23,097 nt of DNA, taken from NCBI GenBank assembly GCA_021802375.1, contig JAKAAL010000002.1, positions 1 to 23,097 on the forward strand, written 5' to 3'. The stretch's first letter is position 1. Every line of letters begins with the position of its first letter. The position numbers and the translations under genes are program-made. Below, in pieces: positions 15,440 to 23,097 of the stretch. The stretch comes from Bacillota bacterium (lineage in GTDB: Bacteria; Bacillota_E; Sulfobacillia; Sulfobacillales; Sulfobacillaceae). Under the pieces are notes generated by a model. It saw only the letters and a program-made list of their open reading frames with translations. It made no database searches and was not told where the DNA came from.

Positions 15440-15930
15440 AGGTAAATAGGATCCTCTGTCGAAGAGATGGTTGGTAACCAATTTCGGAACGAGGAGGATC
15501 CCCATGATTCGATGGGGGTCTCTCACAAATTTTTTCAGACGCACGGGCGCTTACGCAAATCGCAGCGCACCATCCCCGCCACCCGGCGGGATTCTGTCGT
15601 GTCGGGTGGCGCCTATTGCGGCGGCGAGCACACAGATCCCTGGTATTCGCCGATCGGAACAACCGATGGGTGAACACCCGAGAAACCGGGTCGGTCGAGG
15701 ACCTGGTAACGACTTTACTCAGCCAGTTTGGCTGGTAAACAGTTGCCCCCTTGCAGCGAAGACCGTGGGATTGAACACCCACTAAGGGAACGAACTTGCG
15801 AAATTGAGTACTAGGCTTTAAGGATGGCCGCTTTGCCTTGTTGGAGCACCATGTGGAAGGATCGTTTTTCCTTGGCAAATAGTCACATGAAGGGTGTCCT
15901 TGAAGTATGCCGCCGACTTAGCTTTTATTG
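15440..15930 (+). other. Hairpin-rich segment: candidate structured RNA and/or small ORF
   Basis: No recognised gene. Perfect stems occur in series: GGATCCTC/GAGGATCC (15449-15456 with 15494-15501) enclosing the palindrome TTGGTAACCAA; CCCCAT/ATGGGG (15500-15517); CGCCACCCG/CGGGTGGCG (15577-15585 with 15603-15611); ACCCG/CGGGT (15676-15691); CAGCCA/TGGCTG with a 3-base loop (15720-15734); GTGGG/CCCAC (15765-15782). A plus-strand ORF (ATG 15504 to stop 15785, 93 aa, starting MIRWGSLTNFFRRTGAYANR) has GAGGAGG upstream. A second (ATG 15823, 35 aa) follows. Both may be incidental to RNA structure. A long minus-strand reading (15324-15878) looks random. Confidence 0.4.
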
Positions 15931-15957
15931 ACAATCGCATGTCAGAAACGTTATCCT
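15928..15957 (+). promoter_or_regulatory. Promoter of the SAM-riboswitch transcription unit
   Basis: A perfect TTGACA (15928-15933) and TATCCT (15952-15957) are separated by 18 bases and lie about 20 bases before the riboswitch P1 stem. Confidence 0.75.
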
Positions 15958-15976
15958 GATTTCAATTCACCCACCA

Positions 15977-16078
15977 CTCATCAAGACAGACTGAGGGATC
16001 GGCCCGATGACATCTGGGCAACCGTGCGAAGTGCGAACCGCGGTGCCAAATCCGACGGCCGTTGTGCCGATAGATGAG
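15977..16078 (+). promoter_or_regulatory. SAM-I (S-box) riboswitch
   Basis: S-box landmarks appear in order: P1 arm CTCATC (15977-15982), AAGACAGACTGAGGGA, CGGCCCGATGA, CTGGGCAACC, GGTGCCAAATCC, and the closing arm GATGAG (16073-16078). Binding of S-adenosylmethionine should stabilise P1 and promote termination at 16091-16118, repressing the methionine-salvage genes downstream when SAM is plentiful. Confidence 0.95.
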
Positions 16079-16090
16079 AGACACATTATC

Positions 16091-16118
16091 CTGCAAGCTC
16101 TCCTTCTGCAGTTTTTTG
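16091..16118 (+). terminator. Probable riboswitch-controlled terminator
   Basis: CTGCAAG (16091-16097) and CTTCTGCAG (ending 16111) can pair with a two-base bulge, followed by TTTTTTGTTT. The stem is modest, but its position between the S-box and the mtnW ribosome binding site fits. GAGAG after the aptamer (from 16076) could pair with CTCTC (16098-16102) as the competing antiterminator. Confidence 0.6.
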
Positions 16119-16136
16119 TTTAACTGGAGGCCTTAA

Positions 16137-17267
16137 ATGAACTCATCATTCATTACTGCCACATATCAGGTGCCCTGGTCCGACAATCTTGCCGAACGGG
16201 CAGAATCAATAGCCATTGGCATGACAATAGGTTCGTGGCATGATTTACATCCTTCACGACAAGTCGAGTTACAGCAATTTCTCGGCGAAGTAGCCGATAT
16301 TGACCACCCAACGCCCAATATCGGGTTATTTAGCATCCGGTATCCCGTACACAACTTTAAACCAACCATTGCTTCATTGCTAACGGTGGTTTTCGGCAGA
16401 CTTTCACTTGATGGGCAGATTCGGCTGGTAGGATTGGATTTGCCTGAAGCCTTCCTCCAGCAGTTTCCCGGTCCTAGTCACGGGGTGCCCGGACTTCGGG
16501 CAAAATTCGGAATCCACCACCGCCCATTTGTCATGTCAATCTTTAAGCGTGAAAATGGTGCCACTCTCGAGGAATTTGAAGAAACATTTCAGCAGCAAAT
16601 TGATGGCGGCGTGGACTGGGTCAAAGATGATGAATTCTATTTCTGTGACGATCCCGCGCCATTGCTTCAGCGAATTGCCATTGCCCAGAATTTACTTGCA
16701 GATCGGGCCGATCGGACCGGACAACTCGGTTTTTATGCTCCCAATCTTACCGGAACTCCGCGAGAAATTTTGGACACAGCGCATCATGCCTTCGATGCCG
16801 GAGCCCAGGCATTTCTCATTTCCCCTTTTGTGACTGGACTCGATATTCTTGTGCAATTGCGACGCGAGCAGATAGACGTTCCTTTCATAGCACACCCGGC
16901 ATTTGCCGGAGGACAGGTGGCACCACATACCTGGGGTGTGGCGCCGGAAATTTTGCTGGGTCTCTTGCCGCGCATCTCAGGTGCCGATAGTGTTCTCTTT
17001 CCTTCCCCCTACGGGGCCGCGGCGATATCTCGTTCAGCCGCTTTGGCTATTCATCACCGCTTGTCCGAATCAGGCCCGTTTCCCGAGGTCATTTCTGGAC
17101 CTTCGTCCGGTATCCACTTAGGCTTGGTGGGACAGTTAGTAGAAGATTTTGGCTATGACATTGTGGTCAATGCCGAAAGTGCCATTCACGGACATCCTCA
17201 TGGCACTACGGCTGGTGCTCGAACGCTAATGGATGCGGTTCTGGAAGTGTGCCAAGGCGATGCCTAG
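16137..17267 (+). CDS. mtnW: RuBisCO-like 2,3-diketo-5-methylthiopentyl-1-phosphate enolase
   Basis: Enolase of the methionine salvage pathway, acting on the diketone made from 5-methylthioribulose-1-phosphate in the cytoplasm. The 376-aa protein is a form IV RuBisCO-like protein. The metal site GGVDWVKDDE (157-166) has the carbamylated lysine K163 with D165 and E166; SIFKREN (134-140) is the equivalent of the RuBisCO Lys loop. IAHPAFAGG, GPSSGIHLG and ESAIHGHPHGTTAGARTL mark the barrel phosphate and His sites. B. subtilis MtnW is a little longer (about 410 aa). The ATG at 16137 has GGAGG six bases upstream. It is the first gene under the SAM-I riboswitch, which supports the salvage role over other RLP functions. 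Confidence 0.92.
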   Translation: MNSSFITATYQVPWSDNLAERAESIAIGMTIGSWHDLHPSRQVELQQFLGEVADIDHPTPNIGLFSIRYPVHNFKPTIASLLTVVFGRLSLDGQIRLVGLDLPEAFLQQFPGPSHGVPGLRAKFGIHHRPFVMSIFKRENGATLEEFEETFQQQIDGGVDWVKDDEFYFCDDPAPLLQRIAIAQNLLADRADRTGQLGFYAPNLTGTPREILDTAHHAFDAGAQAFLISPFVTGLDILVQLRREQIDVPFIAHPAFAGGQVAPHTWGVAPEILLGLLPRISGADSVLFPSPYGAAAISRSAALAIHHRLSESGPFPEVISGPSSGIHLGLVGQLVEDFGYDIVVNAESAIHGHPHGTTAGARTLMDAVLEVCQGDA

Positions 17268-17314
17268 CCCGACGCCAATTACTGAGTAGATTTGTAGACT
17301 GAAGGAAGGACGGG

Positions 17315-18499
17315 TTGCCATTTATGATCCAGCGCTACACATCGCCCAAATCGATATCTCCCGCTGACAGGATAAAGGCATTGCCGCAGCAATTTTTCGC
17401 CCAGATGGTAAATAAAGCCGAAGTGTTGCGGCAGGCAGGCTATGACGTGATTAATCTGGGTCAGGGCAATCCCGATCAAGCCACACCGGGGAATATTGTC
17501 ACCGCACTACAAAGTGCTGCTATTGATCCGACGTATCACAAATATATTCCCTTTTCCGGACTTCAATCCATGAAAGCCGCCGTCGCCTCGTGGTACCACT
17601 CGCGTCACGGAGTCACAATCGATCCGACACGTCACGTCGCCATCCTCATCGGTAGCAAGATTGGATTACAAGAATTATCGCTAGCTTTGCTTAATCCCGG
17701 GGATCGAGCCATGGTTCCCGATCCTGGATACCCCGACTATTGGTCGGGAATTCGTTTGGCAGGCGCTGATATGATATCCCTCCCACTTACGGCTGACCTT
17801 AATTTTCTTCCGGATTTATCCTACTGGGATCCCAAAGCTAAGTTGGCGTTCCTCAACTACCCCAACAATCCCACTGGACGATTGGCGTCAGGAGAAGTTT
17901 TTGATGAACTTATCGACTTAGCGGCCCGGGACGGCATCACTTTGGCACACGACCTGGCCTACGGCGACATCACATTTGATGGCAAACACGCCGTAAGTTT
18001 GTTGTCACGCCCTGGGGGCGTTGATGCCGGGATCGAATTTACCACGGTTTCCAAATCTTATAACATGGCAGGCTGGCGTTTAGGATTCGCAGTGGGAAAT
18101 CCAGAGATTATCCACTACCTGGAAATCCTGCAAGACCACTTGCATTGCAGTCAATTTGGGGCCGTACAAGAAGCCGGCATCGAGGCTCTTATCGGTCCGC
18201 AGGACTCTGTAAGGGCACTAGTCAAACGTTACCAATCACGACGGGATTCCTTTATCAACGAAGCCCAAAAATTCGGATGGCAGATCACACCGTCTGAAGG
18301 AAGCATTTTTATGTGGTGTCCGGTGCCAACCAAAGAAACGTCCGTAGAGTTTGCCGAACGCGTGTTGGCCAAGGAACAGGTAATTTTGGCCCCCGGTACC
18401 GGGTTTGGCCCCGTTGGGGAGGGCTATGTGCGAATTTCGCTGACGGCTTCCACCTCCCAACTCACTGACGCCGCGCAGCGGATCGGACGACTGATTTGA
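17315..18499 (+). CDS. mtnE: Class I/II PLP aminotransferase, probably methionine-forming
   Basis: A PLP-dependent fold-type I aminotransferase, 394 aa. It contains LGQGNPDQATP, PDPGYPDY, FLNYPNNPTG (179-188), and the PLP lysine in TVSKSYNMAGWRLGF (K247), with a C-terminal GEGYVRISL. In the methionine salvage pathway the last step is transamination of 2-keto-4-methylthiobutyrate to methionine. Its place 47 bases after mtnW under a SAM riboswitch makes this the likely reaction, although the family also includes LL-diaminopimelate and aspartate aminotransferases and sequence alone cannot separate them. The TTG at 17315 fits GGAAGGA four bases upstream; an in-frame ATG at 17324 is possible but farther from it. 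Confidence 0.9.
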   Translation: MPFMIQRYTSPKSISPADRIKALPQQFFAQMVNKAEVLRQAGYDVINLGQGNPDQATPGNIVTALQSAAIDPTYHKYIPFSGLQSMKAAVASWYHSRHGVTIDPTRHVAILIGSKIGLQELSLALLNPGDRAMVPDPGYPDYWSGIRLAGADMISLPLTADLNFLPDLSYWDPKAKLAFLNYPNNPTGRLASGEVFDELIDLAARDGITLAHDLAYGDITFDGKHAVSLLSRPGGVDAGIEFTTVSKSYNMAGWRLGFAVGNPEIIHYLEILQDHLHCSQFGAVQEAGIEALIGPQDSVRALVKRYQSRRDSFINEAQKFGWQITPSEGSIFMWCPVPTKETSVEFAERVLAKEQVILAPGTGFGPVGEGYVRISLTASTSQLTDAAQRIGRLI

Positions 18500-18558
18500 T
18501 CGGTCCGCGACAAAGTCATGCCAAAGGCGTAAAATAAGGGGAAAGGAGGGAGAGATGG

Positions 18559-18828
18559 ATGACCATGAAGCGCCTAATTATTATCATCGGGATCATCGCC
18601 AACCTGGTGGTGCCAGGCCTTGGCACCTTGATGATGGGCAAATGGGTATCGGGCTTCATCCAATTGGCACTTATCGCCGTAATTTGGCTGGTAGGCGCTA
18701 TCACGTTCGGACTAGCAGGGTTTATCGTGGTGCCATTGCATGGATTGGTATGGCTTTGGGCACTGGGCGGAGGAGTTTGGGCGCTAATCAAGACGCCTAA
18801 GCGAGAACTGCCAAGCGGCGGGTATTAA
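18559..18828 (+). CDS. Small membrane protein, TM2-like
   Basis: An 89-aa protein with a hydrophobic N-terminal helix and IANLVVPGLGTLMMGKWVSGFIQL, a PGxG...G(K/R) turn typical of TM2-like small membrane proteins. Further hydrophobic segments follow, then a short polar tail (KTPKRELPSGGY). The ATG at 18559 is eight bases from AAAGGAGGG; a second in-frame ATG at 18565 is possible. It follows the aminotransferase gene by 59 bases on the same strand. No function is known to me, and its link to methionine salvage may be only positional. Confidence 0.75.
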   Translation: MTMKRLIIIIGIIANLVVPGLGTLMMGKWVSGFIQLALIAVIWLVGAITFGLAGFIVVPLHGLVWLWALGGGVWALIKTPKRELPSGGY

Positions 18829-18862
18829 AGACTTAGAGCGGAAATCGGGATGCTTATTGCCA

Positions 18863-18895
18863 AGGAGTGGTCCCAATACCACTCCTGACCACTTT
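18863..18895 (+). terminator. Possible terminator hairpin after the methionine salvage unit
   Basis: AGGAGTGG (18863-18870) and CCACTCCT (18879-18886) form a perfect 8-bp stem with an 8-base loop. A short TTTT lies six bases further on, so the site is weaker than a classical intrinsic terminator. Confidence 0.45.
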
Positions 18896-18957
18896 TCCCC
18901 GTCGGCTCCAAATTTTGTGGACCGTAACGACGGTGGGATCTTTCGTGAAAATCTACC

Positions 18958-19260
18958 ATGGCAAATACGGGCCTATTTGATGTCGCTCTGCCAGAGAGCA
19001 TTTCGGTGGCGCCGTTGAAAACGGTGCGCCCCGACGCCCGACTGCTGTTGCCACCGCCGTTGCCGCGCACTCCCGCACTTCGGCCCACCGGGCTTGAACA
19101 CTACGCCGCGCATTCCCCTTCCCTGGCGAAGCCGCTAATCATTACCCACATCTTTTTCCATTTATTGGGTTTCTTTCCGTATTTGACTCCTCCCTTAGAA
19201 GAGGCCCAATTTGTCACTGGCCGATTAACCTTGCAACAAGAGATTGAGCTGGTTGATTGA
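18958..19260 (+). CDS. Hypothetical ORF of doubtful status
   Basis: A 100-codon frame (MANTGLFDVALPESISV...) with no convincing ribosome binding site and a stop four codons upstream of its ATG. The middle is proline-rich and the end (KPLIITHIFFHLLGFFPYLTPPLE) is hydrophobic. I recognise no family. It lies in a gene-poor interval (18829-19506) that otherwise holds only hairpins, including CGCGTATC/GATACGCG at 19355-19375. It may be a fragment of a decayed gene or chance. Confidence 0.25.
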   Translation: MANTGLFDVALPESISVAPLKTVRPDARLLLPPPLPRTPALRPTGLEHYAAHSPSLAKPLIITHIFFHLLGFFPYLTPPLEEAQFVTGRLTLQQEIELVD

Positions 19261-19506
19261 TCATGATGGATGACTTGTAATACAGGTGTGACCCATGAGA
19301 ACTCGCCAAAGACTCGTGAAGGACGATGCGTAGGATGACGCGAATCCTTCCTACCGCGTATCAAGGCGATACGCGACCCGCCACCCTCCTCGTCATGCGC
19401 CCAAAAAAATACTCTAAAAAATTGGGCAGAGGGACTGGACGTCCCCCGCCTTTTCCGGTATCGTGTGATTAGTGTTTTGCTAAGGATACGATCGGGAGGT
19501 AGGAGG

Positions 19507-20859
19507 ATGGAGCCGTGGGTGTTTCGGGAAGTCGGGCACGCCGAATGGGGTGATGCGCGCCTCACGTTGCGAGAAATGCAGAGTGTGGATGCGCTGAGCC
19601 AGCACCCTGAAGGGTCCTGGCCCGACGCTTTTCAGGGAGATGCCGCCGGGTTGAAGGCGAGCTATCGCGTTTTCGATAATGATCGGGTGGACCCCGCGGC
19701 CCTATTACCACCGCATCAGGAGGCGACGCGAGACCGCTGCCTTCAGGCAGCGGGGATGATTCTGGTCGCCCAAGACACCACCTACTTTCATTTCACGGGG
19801 CATCCGAGTGTGGAAGATCTCGGTCCCATTGAAAAGAAGGATACCCAAGGGCTGATCGTCCATAGCGCGCTGGCCATGACGTCCGAAGGGGTGCCGCTCG
19901 GAATTGTGGCGCAAAAAATTGGGACCCGCGATCCCGCCGACTACGGGAAAGCAGCCCGACACAAGCAACTTCCTATTGAAGAGAAGGCAAGGTATCGGTG
20001 GCTCGAGACGATAGAAGCGGTCCACGCCTACTGTCCGCCCGATGTGCCCGTTCTCCCTATAGCCGATCGGGAAGCCGATATTTATGATTTGTTTGTGCAG
20101 GCTTCCCAAAAATCTCGACAGGTGTTGATTCGGGGATCGTGGAATCGGCGGATCGTCGATCATCCGGAAACCTCTCTCTGGCCTGCCGTGGAAGCGGCTC
20201 CGATCTGAGGGACCTACCCCAGTGAAGTGCCCCGTAAGGATGGGCAACCCCGTCGCGAGGCCACCCTCCCACTGCCAGCGACGAGGGTCCAGCTGAAAGC
20301 ACCCCATGCCCGATATCGGCTGACGATGCCCACGCCTGCCGTGAACGTTCTCTGGGCTCAAGAAATCCATCCGCCGGAAGGACCAGAGCCGATCGAATGG
20401 CTCCTCATCACCACCCTCCCGATCCCCGCATTCGCGGATGCCCAGCAGATAGTGCTCTGGTACCCCTTTCGATGGCGCATTGAACGCTTTCATTACACCG
20501 TGAAAACGGGGGGCTGTTACGGGGAACGGCTCCAATGGGAGCGCTTTGCACGCTGAGCTCGCGCGGTCACCCTCTATTCCATTATGGCTTGGCGCATCCT
20601 CTGGATGACCTATCCAGCCCGCATAGCCCCCGATGAGAGCGCTACGACGGCGTTTTCGCCGCAGGAAATTCGGGTGCTGACGGCAGTGCGGGAGACACAA
20701 CGGCCCCGGAAGGGGCCGAATGCCATCCCCGACCCTCCCGGATATCGACTGACGGTGCGCGACGCCGTCCGAACTCTGGCCAAGTTGGGCGGATTTATTG
20801 GACGCAAGAGCGAGGGCGAGCCCGGAATTCAAACGCTGTGGCGGGGGGACCGACCGTGA
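19507..20859 (+). pseudogene. IS4-family (Tn5-like) transposase broken by two in-frame TGA codons
   Basis: A single frame from ATG 19507 (preceded by GGAGGTAGGAGG) to the stop at 20857-20859 encodes a Tn5-type DDE transposase interrupted only by TGA at 20206-20208 and 20554-20556. All catalytic marks remain: VAQDTTYFHF (first Asp), IADREADIYDLF (second Asp) and the perfect YREK signature in YPFRWRIERFHYTVK (Y-x2-R-x3-E-x6-K). The C-terminal block LYSIMAWRILWMTYPAR is also preserved. The frame is continuous across both stops, so these are point mutations rather than indels. Recoding is unlikely because TGA is the normal stop in neighbouring genes. Inverted repeats were not resolved. Confidence 0.88.
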
Positions 20860-21134
20860 CAAACGCTCGTCTGGGGTCTGTCTCTGAATACCTAACATTA
20901 ATCGCCCACCAAATTCGGCCGTGGCGCCCTGAGCGCGACGGCATGAGGTCATGCCTTAGAAACGAAAATCCCGGTGACCCCACCCACGACATTCGGTCAG
21001 TTGTCACTCCGCGCAGCCGTCATTTTAGGCTACCCTGTACTGCCAAAATTGGAGCGCAATGGGGCTAAGGGTAATGATTAGCCTTTAGGGCTGGGGAGGA
21101 CGTCCACATCGTCTGCCAAAGTCTGGGGCTGGCC

Positions 21135-21626
21135 CTATCGCCGCCACGGCCACCAGGGGCGCCGAGGAGATTGTTCTTGCAGAGCCTCCCGCAGCGCTTG
21201 CAGAAGCCAGCGATCGTGCGCTTCGCCCTGGCGTTTTTGTTCCTGTGCCGCGTCCGCTAATGGATCGGTTAACTGCCGGACTTGCCCCTGGAGGCGGGTG
21301 ATTTCGGACTGCAACTGGGCGGTCACGTGGGTTTGCAGTTGGGTAAAAGCCTGATGAATGTCGACGAGAACCCCTTCCCTGATCCGCCTGATCATCTGTT
21401 CAGAGGTTTGTATAGAGGGCACGGTCTCGGGAGGCAAGGCCGTGATGAGGGAGGGCGGTGGAGACATCACCTGGCACAGGTCGCTTTCGTCGATCACATA
21501 GGTAGGACCCCACGGCGGACGATTTTCTAAGCGGGCAGGAAGTTTCCCAGTTTTCACCATGCGTCGAATAGTCAGTTCCGATTTTCCCAGACGCGTGGCA
21601 GCTTCTTTGATGGTCACCCTTCTCAT
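21135..21626 (-). CDS. HTH DNA-binding protein with coiled-coil tail
   Basis: A 163-aa protein. Residues 1 to about 50 (RRVTIKEAATRLGKSELTIRRM then GPTYVIDESDL) form a MerR/excisionase-like helix-turn-helix as in HTH_17 proteins. Residues about 75-150 are rich in Gln, Glu and Leu (LQTHVTAQLQSEITRLQGQV) and probably form a coiled coil. The C-terminus ends in a basic, Trp-rich RRPWWPWRR that could contact membrane or DNA. The ATG at 21626 has a poor site; GTG at 21617 has AAGGGGGG nine bases upstream and may be the real start. Together with the DUF3987-like gene behind it, a role in replication or partition of a mobile element is plausible but unproven. Confidence 0.7.
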   Translation of the reverse strand: MRRVTIKEAATRLGKSELTIRRMVKTGKLPARLENRPPWGPTYVIDESDLCQVMSPPPSLITALPPETVPSIQTSEQMIRRIREGVLVDIHQAFTQLQTHVTAQLQSEITRLQGQVRQLTDPLADAAQEQKRQGEAHDRWLLQALREALQEQSPRRPWWPWRR

Positions 21627-21629
21627 CCC

Positions 21630-21706
21630 CCCTTCAGACTCCCCTTATCATACGACCAGGGCGATAAAATGGCCCTGTTTTCTCAGCAGTCCCACACCCT
21701 TCAGAC
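21630..21706. repeat. Direct repeat pair and inverted repeat upstream of the HTH gene
   Basis: CCCTTCAGAC occurs at 21630-21639 and 21697-21706, and between them CAGGGC (21657-21662) and GCCCTG (21672-21677) form an inverted repeat with a 9-base spacer. A TATGAT -10-like hexamer (minus, 21652-21647) lies among them. This could be an operator for the HTH protein. Confidence 0.4.
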
Positions 21707-21762
21707 AGGGGAAGAGACCGAGCTATTTTGTGGGGCCCAATTCTGACAAGATAAACCGGGCA

Positions 21763-23040
21763 TCACTCGCATTTCGGATGCCACGAATGTTTATTTATCA
21801 CGAGATCGCGGGCCTTAATCGGCTTCCCCTCGGCAGCTAATCGGTCGCGTAACATCTCCGCTTTTTGAATCAATCGGCCCATTTCACTAATTTGTGTCCC
21901 TAAAAGTTCGACGGCATCTTGAATGTGTAAAGCACTGAGGCGTCCAGCCCATCCCATGTCCTGCTGATCAAGCTCTAAGGAATCTTTGCGGGGCAAAAGC
22001 TGATATAACAGGGCATAGCGGAGGCCCCGCATCATAATCCGTCGATAGAAGCTTTCTGGCAATTGGTCATGGATAAGCATATCGAACGACTCATTGAACC
22101 CGTCAACCCCTAACTCAGTGACATGGTATTGAGATCCGATAGACGGAAAGAGCGTAGTCACGGCATTCCACTCGCGCCGAATCGTGCTTTCCCAGGCTTG
22201 AAAGTTATACCAGGGAAATTTACGCACAGGTCGTTTCGGGTCTTTTTCCGCAATGACGTAGCTGAACCGTTGAGCAAATCCATCGAGCAAAGAATCTGGC
22301 GTAATGATATCGAGAAATGTGGAGTAGACCGTGAACCCTAATATGGAAAGCGCCGGATCCTTGACGATGACTTCGTATTTTTTAGTGCGTCGAGCCACTT
22401 CTTTCCCGTCATAAGTCCGCAAAAGAATGTCTTTGATTTCTTGCGCATAGCTTTGAGTTTCCAGTGTTTTAAGAAATTGACCAAACTCATCACGAATCCA
22501 CAAACTGTTATTGTGCGTTTGCAACTCTTCAATAAATCGGGCAGCGGTTGCGGGATCAGGAAATGTATCCGTGGCTCCGGTCATGTCCATCAGACGATTG
22601 GCCGTAAATGTCTTCCCCGCTCCGGATTCTGCAAGAATCACGGTCCAAAGGTCCGGGCGTATGGTTTGTCCTTGGAAATCTACCGTGATTTTCCGTTTAA
22701 GAAGCTCAGCGCTCAACAGATGTAGGGTCACAAAAAAGGGAATTTCCAGGAGGATATCTGTCTGTTTCTCAAAAGCACTCACCACTGCGGATAAGAGGCT
22801 ACCGGGTGGAACAGCAAGTAAACCACGCCACGAGGTCCCTTTATTTTCAAGGTTTTTCATTACATCCCATGTTCCGCATGTCAATATCTGGTAAATTAGG
22901 GGTTTCCCAATAAGGCGACTAATAGTCGGAATATTCTCGCAAAGGAAATCCGTGATTAATGTCGAATCCCTCTTACTATGATCAAACAACCGATAGTCAC
23001 GACGGTCTCGTCGACCAAAGACCCTGATTATTTTCCGCAT
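21763..23040 (-). CDS. DUF3987-like P-loop ATPase (mobile-element replication type)
   Basis: A 425-aa protein with Walker A LAESGAGKT (136-144), Walker B-like LWIRDEFGQFL (180-190) and a following RTYDGKEVARRT. This pattern resembles DUF3987 ATPases of plasmids, phages and integrated elements, often linked to primase or helicase functions. The helical C-terminal part (IQDAVELLGTQISEMGRLIQKAEM then a short HTH-like end) is also usual, though the family is commonly longer. The first 60 residues look basic and unrelated; the ATG at 22860 (MKNLENKGTSW) is an alternative start. The frame also stays open to the right edge of the window. A perfect GCACCGCC/GGCGGTGC hairpin lies just upstream (23045-23062). 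It is oriented with the HTH gene. Confidence 0.75.
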   Translation of the reverse strand: MRKIIRVFGRRDRRDYRLFDHSKRDSTLITDFLCENIPTISRLIGKPLIYQILTCGTWDVMKNLENKGTSWRGLLAVPPGSLLSAVVSAFEKQTDILLEIPFFVTLHLLSAELLKRKITVDFQGQTIRPDLWTVILAESGAGKTFTANRLMDMTGATDTFPDPATAARFIEELQTHNNSLWIRDEFGQFLKTLETQSYAQEIKDILLRTYDGKEVARRTKKYEVIVKDPALSILGFTVYSTFLDIITPDSLLDGFAQRFSYVIAEKDPKRPVRKFPWYNFQAWESTIRREWNAVTTLFPSIGSQYHVTELGVDGFNESFDMLIHDQLPESFYRRIMMRGLRYALLYQLLPRKDSLELDQQDMGWAGRLSALHIQDAVELLGTQISEMGRLIQKAEMLRDRLAAEGKPIKARDLVINKHSWHPKCE

Positions 23041-23044
23041 AGCG

Positions 23045-23062
23045 GCACCGCCTTGGCGGTGC
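23045..23062. repeat. Perfect 8-bp hairpin near right edge
   Basis: GCACCGCC, TT, GGCGGTGC forms a perfect stem-loop just upstream of the DUF3987-like ATG. No T-run follows on either strand. On the minus strand another frame across it ends with TAA about a dozen bases into the ATPase gene, so it may lie in the tail of an upstream gene outside the window. Confidence 0.5.
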
Positions 23063-23097
23063 GCTTGCTCGCCGACCGGGTGAACTGGTTGTCCGTG

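Noticed and set aside
15324..15878. 184-codon minus-strand frame
   Set aside because: It crosses from the hairpin region into the integrase fragment in the wrong frame; composition looks random and no motif or good ribosome binding site is present.
20206..20556. UGA recoding as an explanation for the two in-frame TGA codons
   Set aside because: TGA is a functional terminator in many neighbouring intact genes (ATGA overlaps), so a pseudogene is simpler.
19705..20952. 415-codon open frame on the minus strand
   Set aside because: It is antisense to the Tn5-like transposase, has no domain logic, and the plus-strand frame carries all catalytic motifs.
1..23097. CRISPR arrays, tRNA or rRNA genes
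   Set aside because: No regularly spaced repeats, cloverleaf-like sequences or rRNA motifs were noticed on either strand.

Overview
The window looks like a chromosomal segment of a Bacillota (Firmicutes) bacterium. The evidence is strong GGAGG-type ribosome binding sites, a TPP riboswitch with an intrinsic terminator, a SAM-I (S-box) riboswitch over methionine-salvage genes, and GTG/TTG starts. A Sulfobacillus-like acidophile is my best guess, but that is inference from overall flavour and no marker gene is present.

Left part (1-2549, minus strand): a thiamine/HMP-type ECF transport operon. A promoter, TPP riboswitch and terminator precede ykoE (S component). A tandem ATPase follows, translationally coupled to ykoE. 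Its reading frame runs off the left edge into what looks like the start of the EcfT membrane subunit, so this may be an EcfA-EcfA'-EcfT fusion.

Surface polysaccharide locus (2550-12348): six tightly packed minus-strand genes run from 9126 down to 2550: a DUF2079-like membrane protein, Wzm-like permease, Wzt-like ATPase with a carbohydrate-binding tail, two GT4 glycosyltransferases and a GT2 glycosyltransferase. The last four are linked by ATGA overlaps or immediate adjacency. A divergent promoter at 9228-9256 drives two more glycosyltransferases on the plus strand (GT2, then GT4 with an unexplained N-terminal domain). Together they would build a glycan on a lipid carrier and export it through an ABC transporter.

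Accessory patch (12349-15976): a dead IS630-type transposase, a frameshifted small ORF, and a compact operon of an AbrB/MazE-like regulator, a ParB/Srx-fold DGHHR protein with an in-frame TAG, and a guanylate-kinase-like protein lacking the usual GMP-binding aspartates. Next to it are a truncated tyrosine recombinase and a roughly 350-bp stretch dense in hairpins (candidate structured RNA or small ORF).

Methionine salvage (15928-18828): promoter, SAM-I riboswitch and terminator, then mtnW (RuBisCO-like enolase), a class I aminotransferase (probably mtnE) and a small membrane protein.

Right part (18829-23097): a sparse region with one doubtful ORF, an IS4/Tn5-type transposase with an intact DDE/YREK set but two in-frame TGA codons, then a minus-strand HTH/coiled-coil protein and a DUF3987-like ATPase, both typical of plasmid or integrated-element replication modules. 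I saw no tRNA, rRNA or CRISPR array. The gaps 12349-12563 and 20860-21134 hold nothing I recognise.
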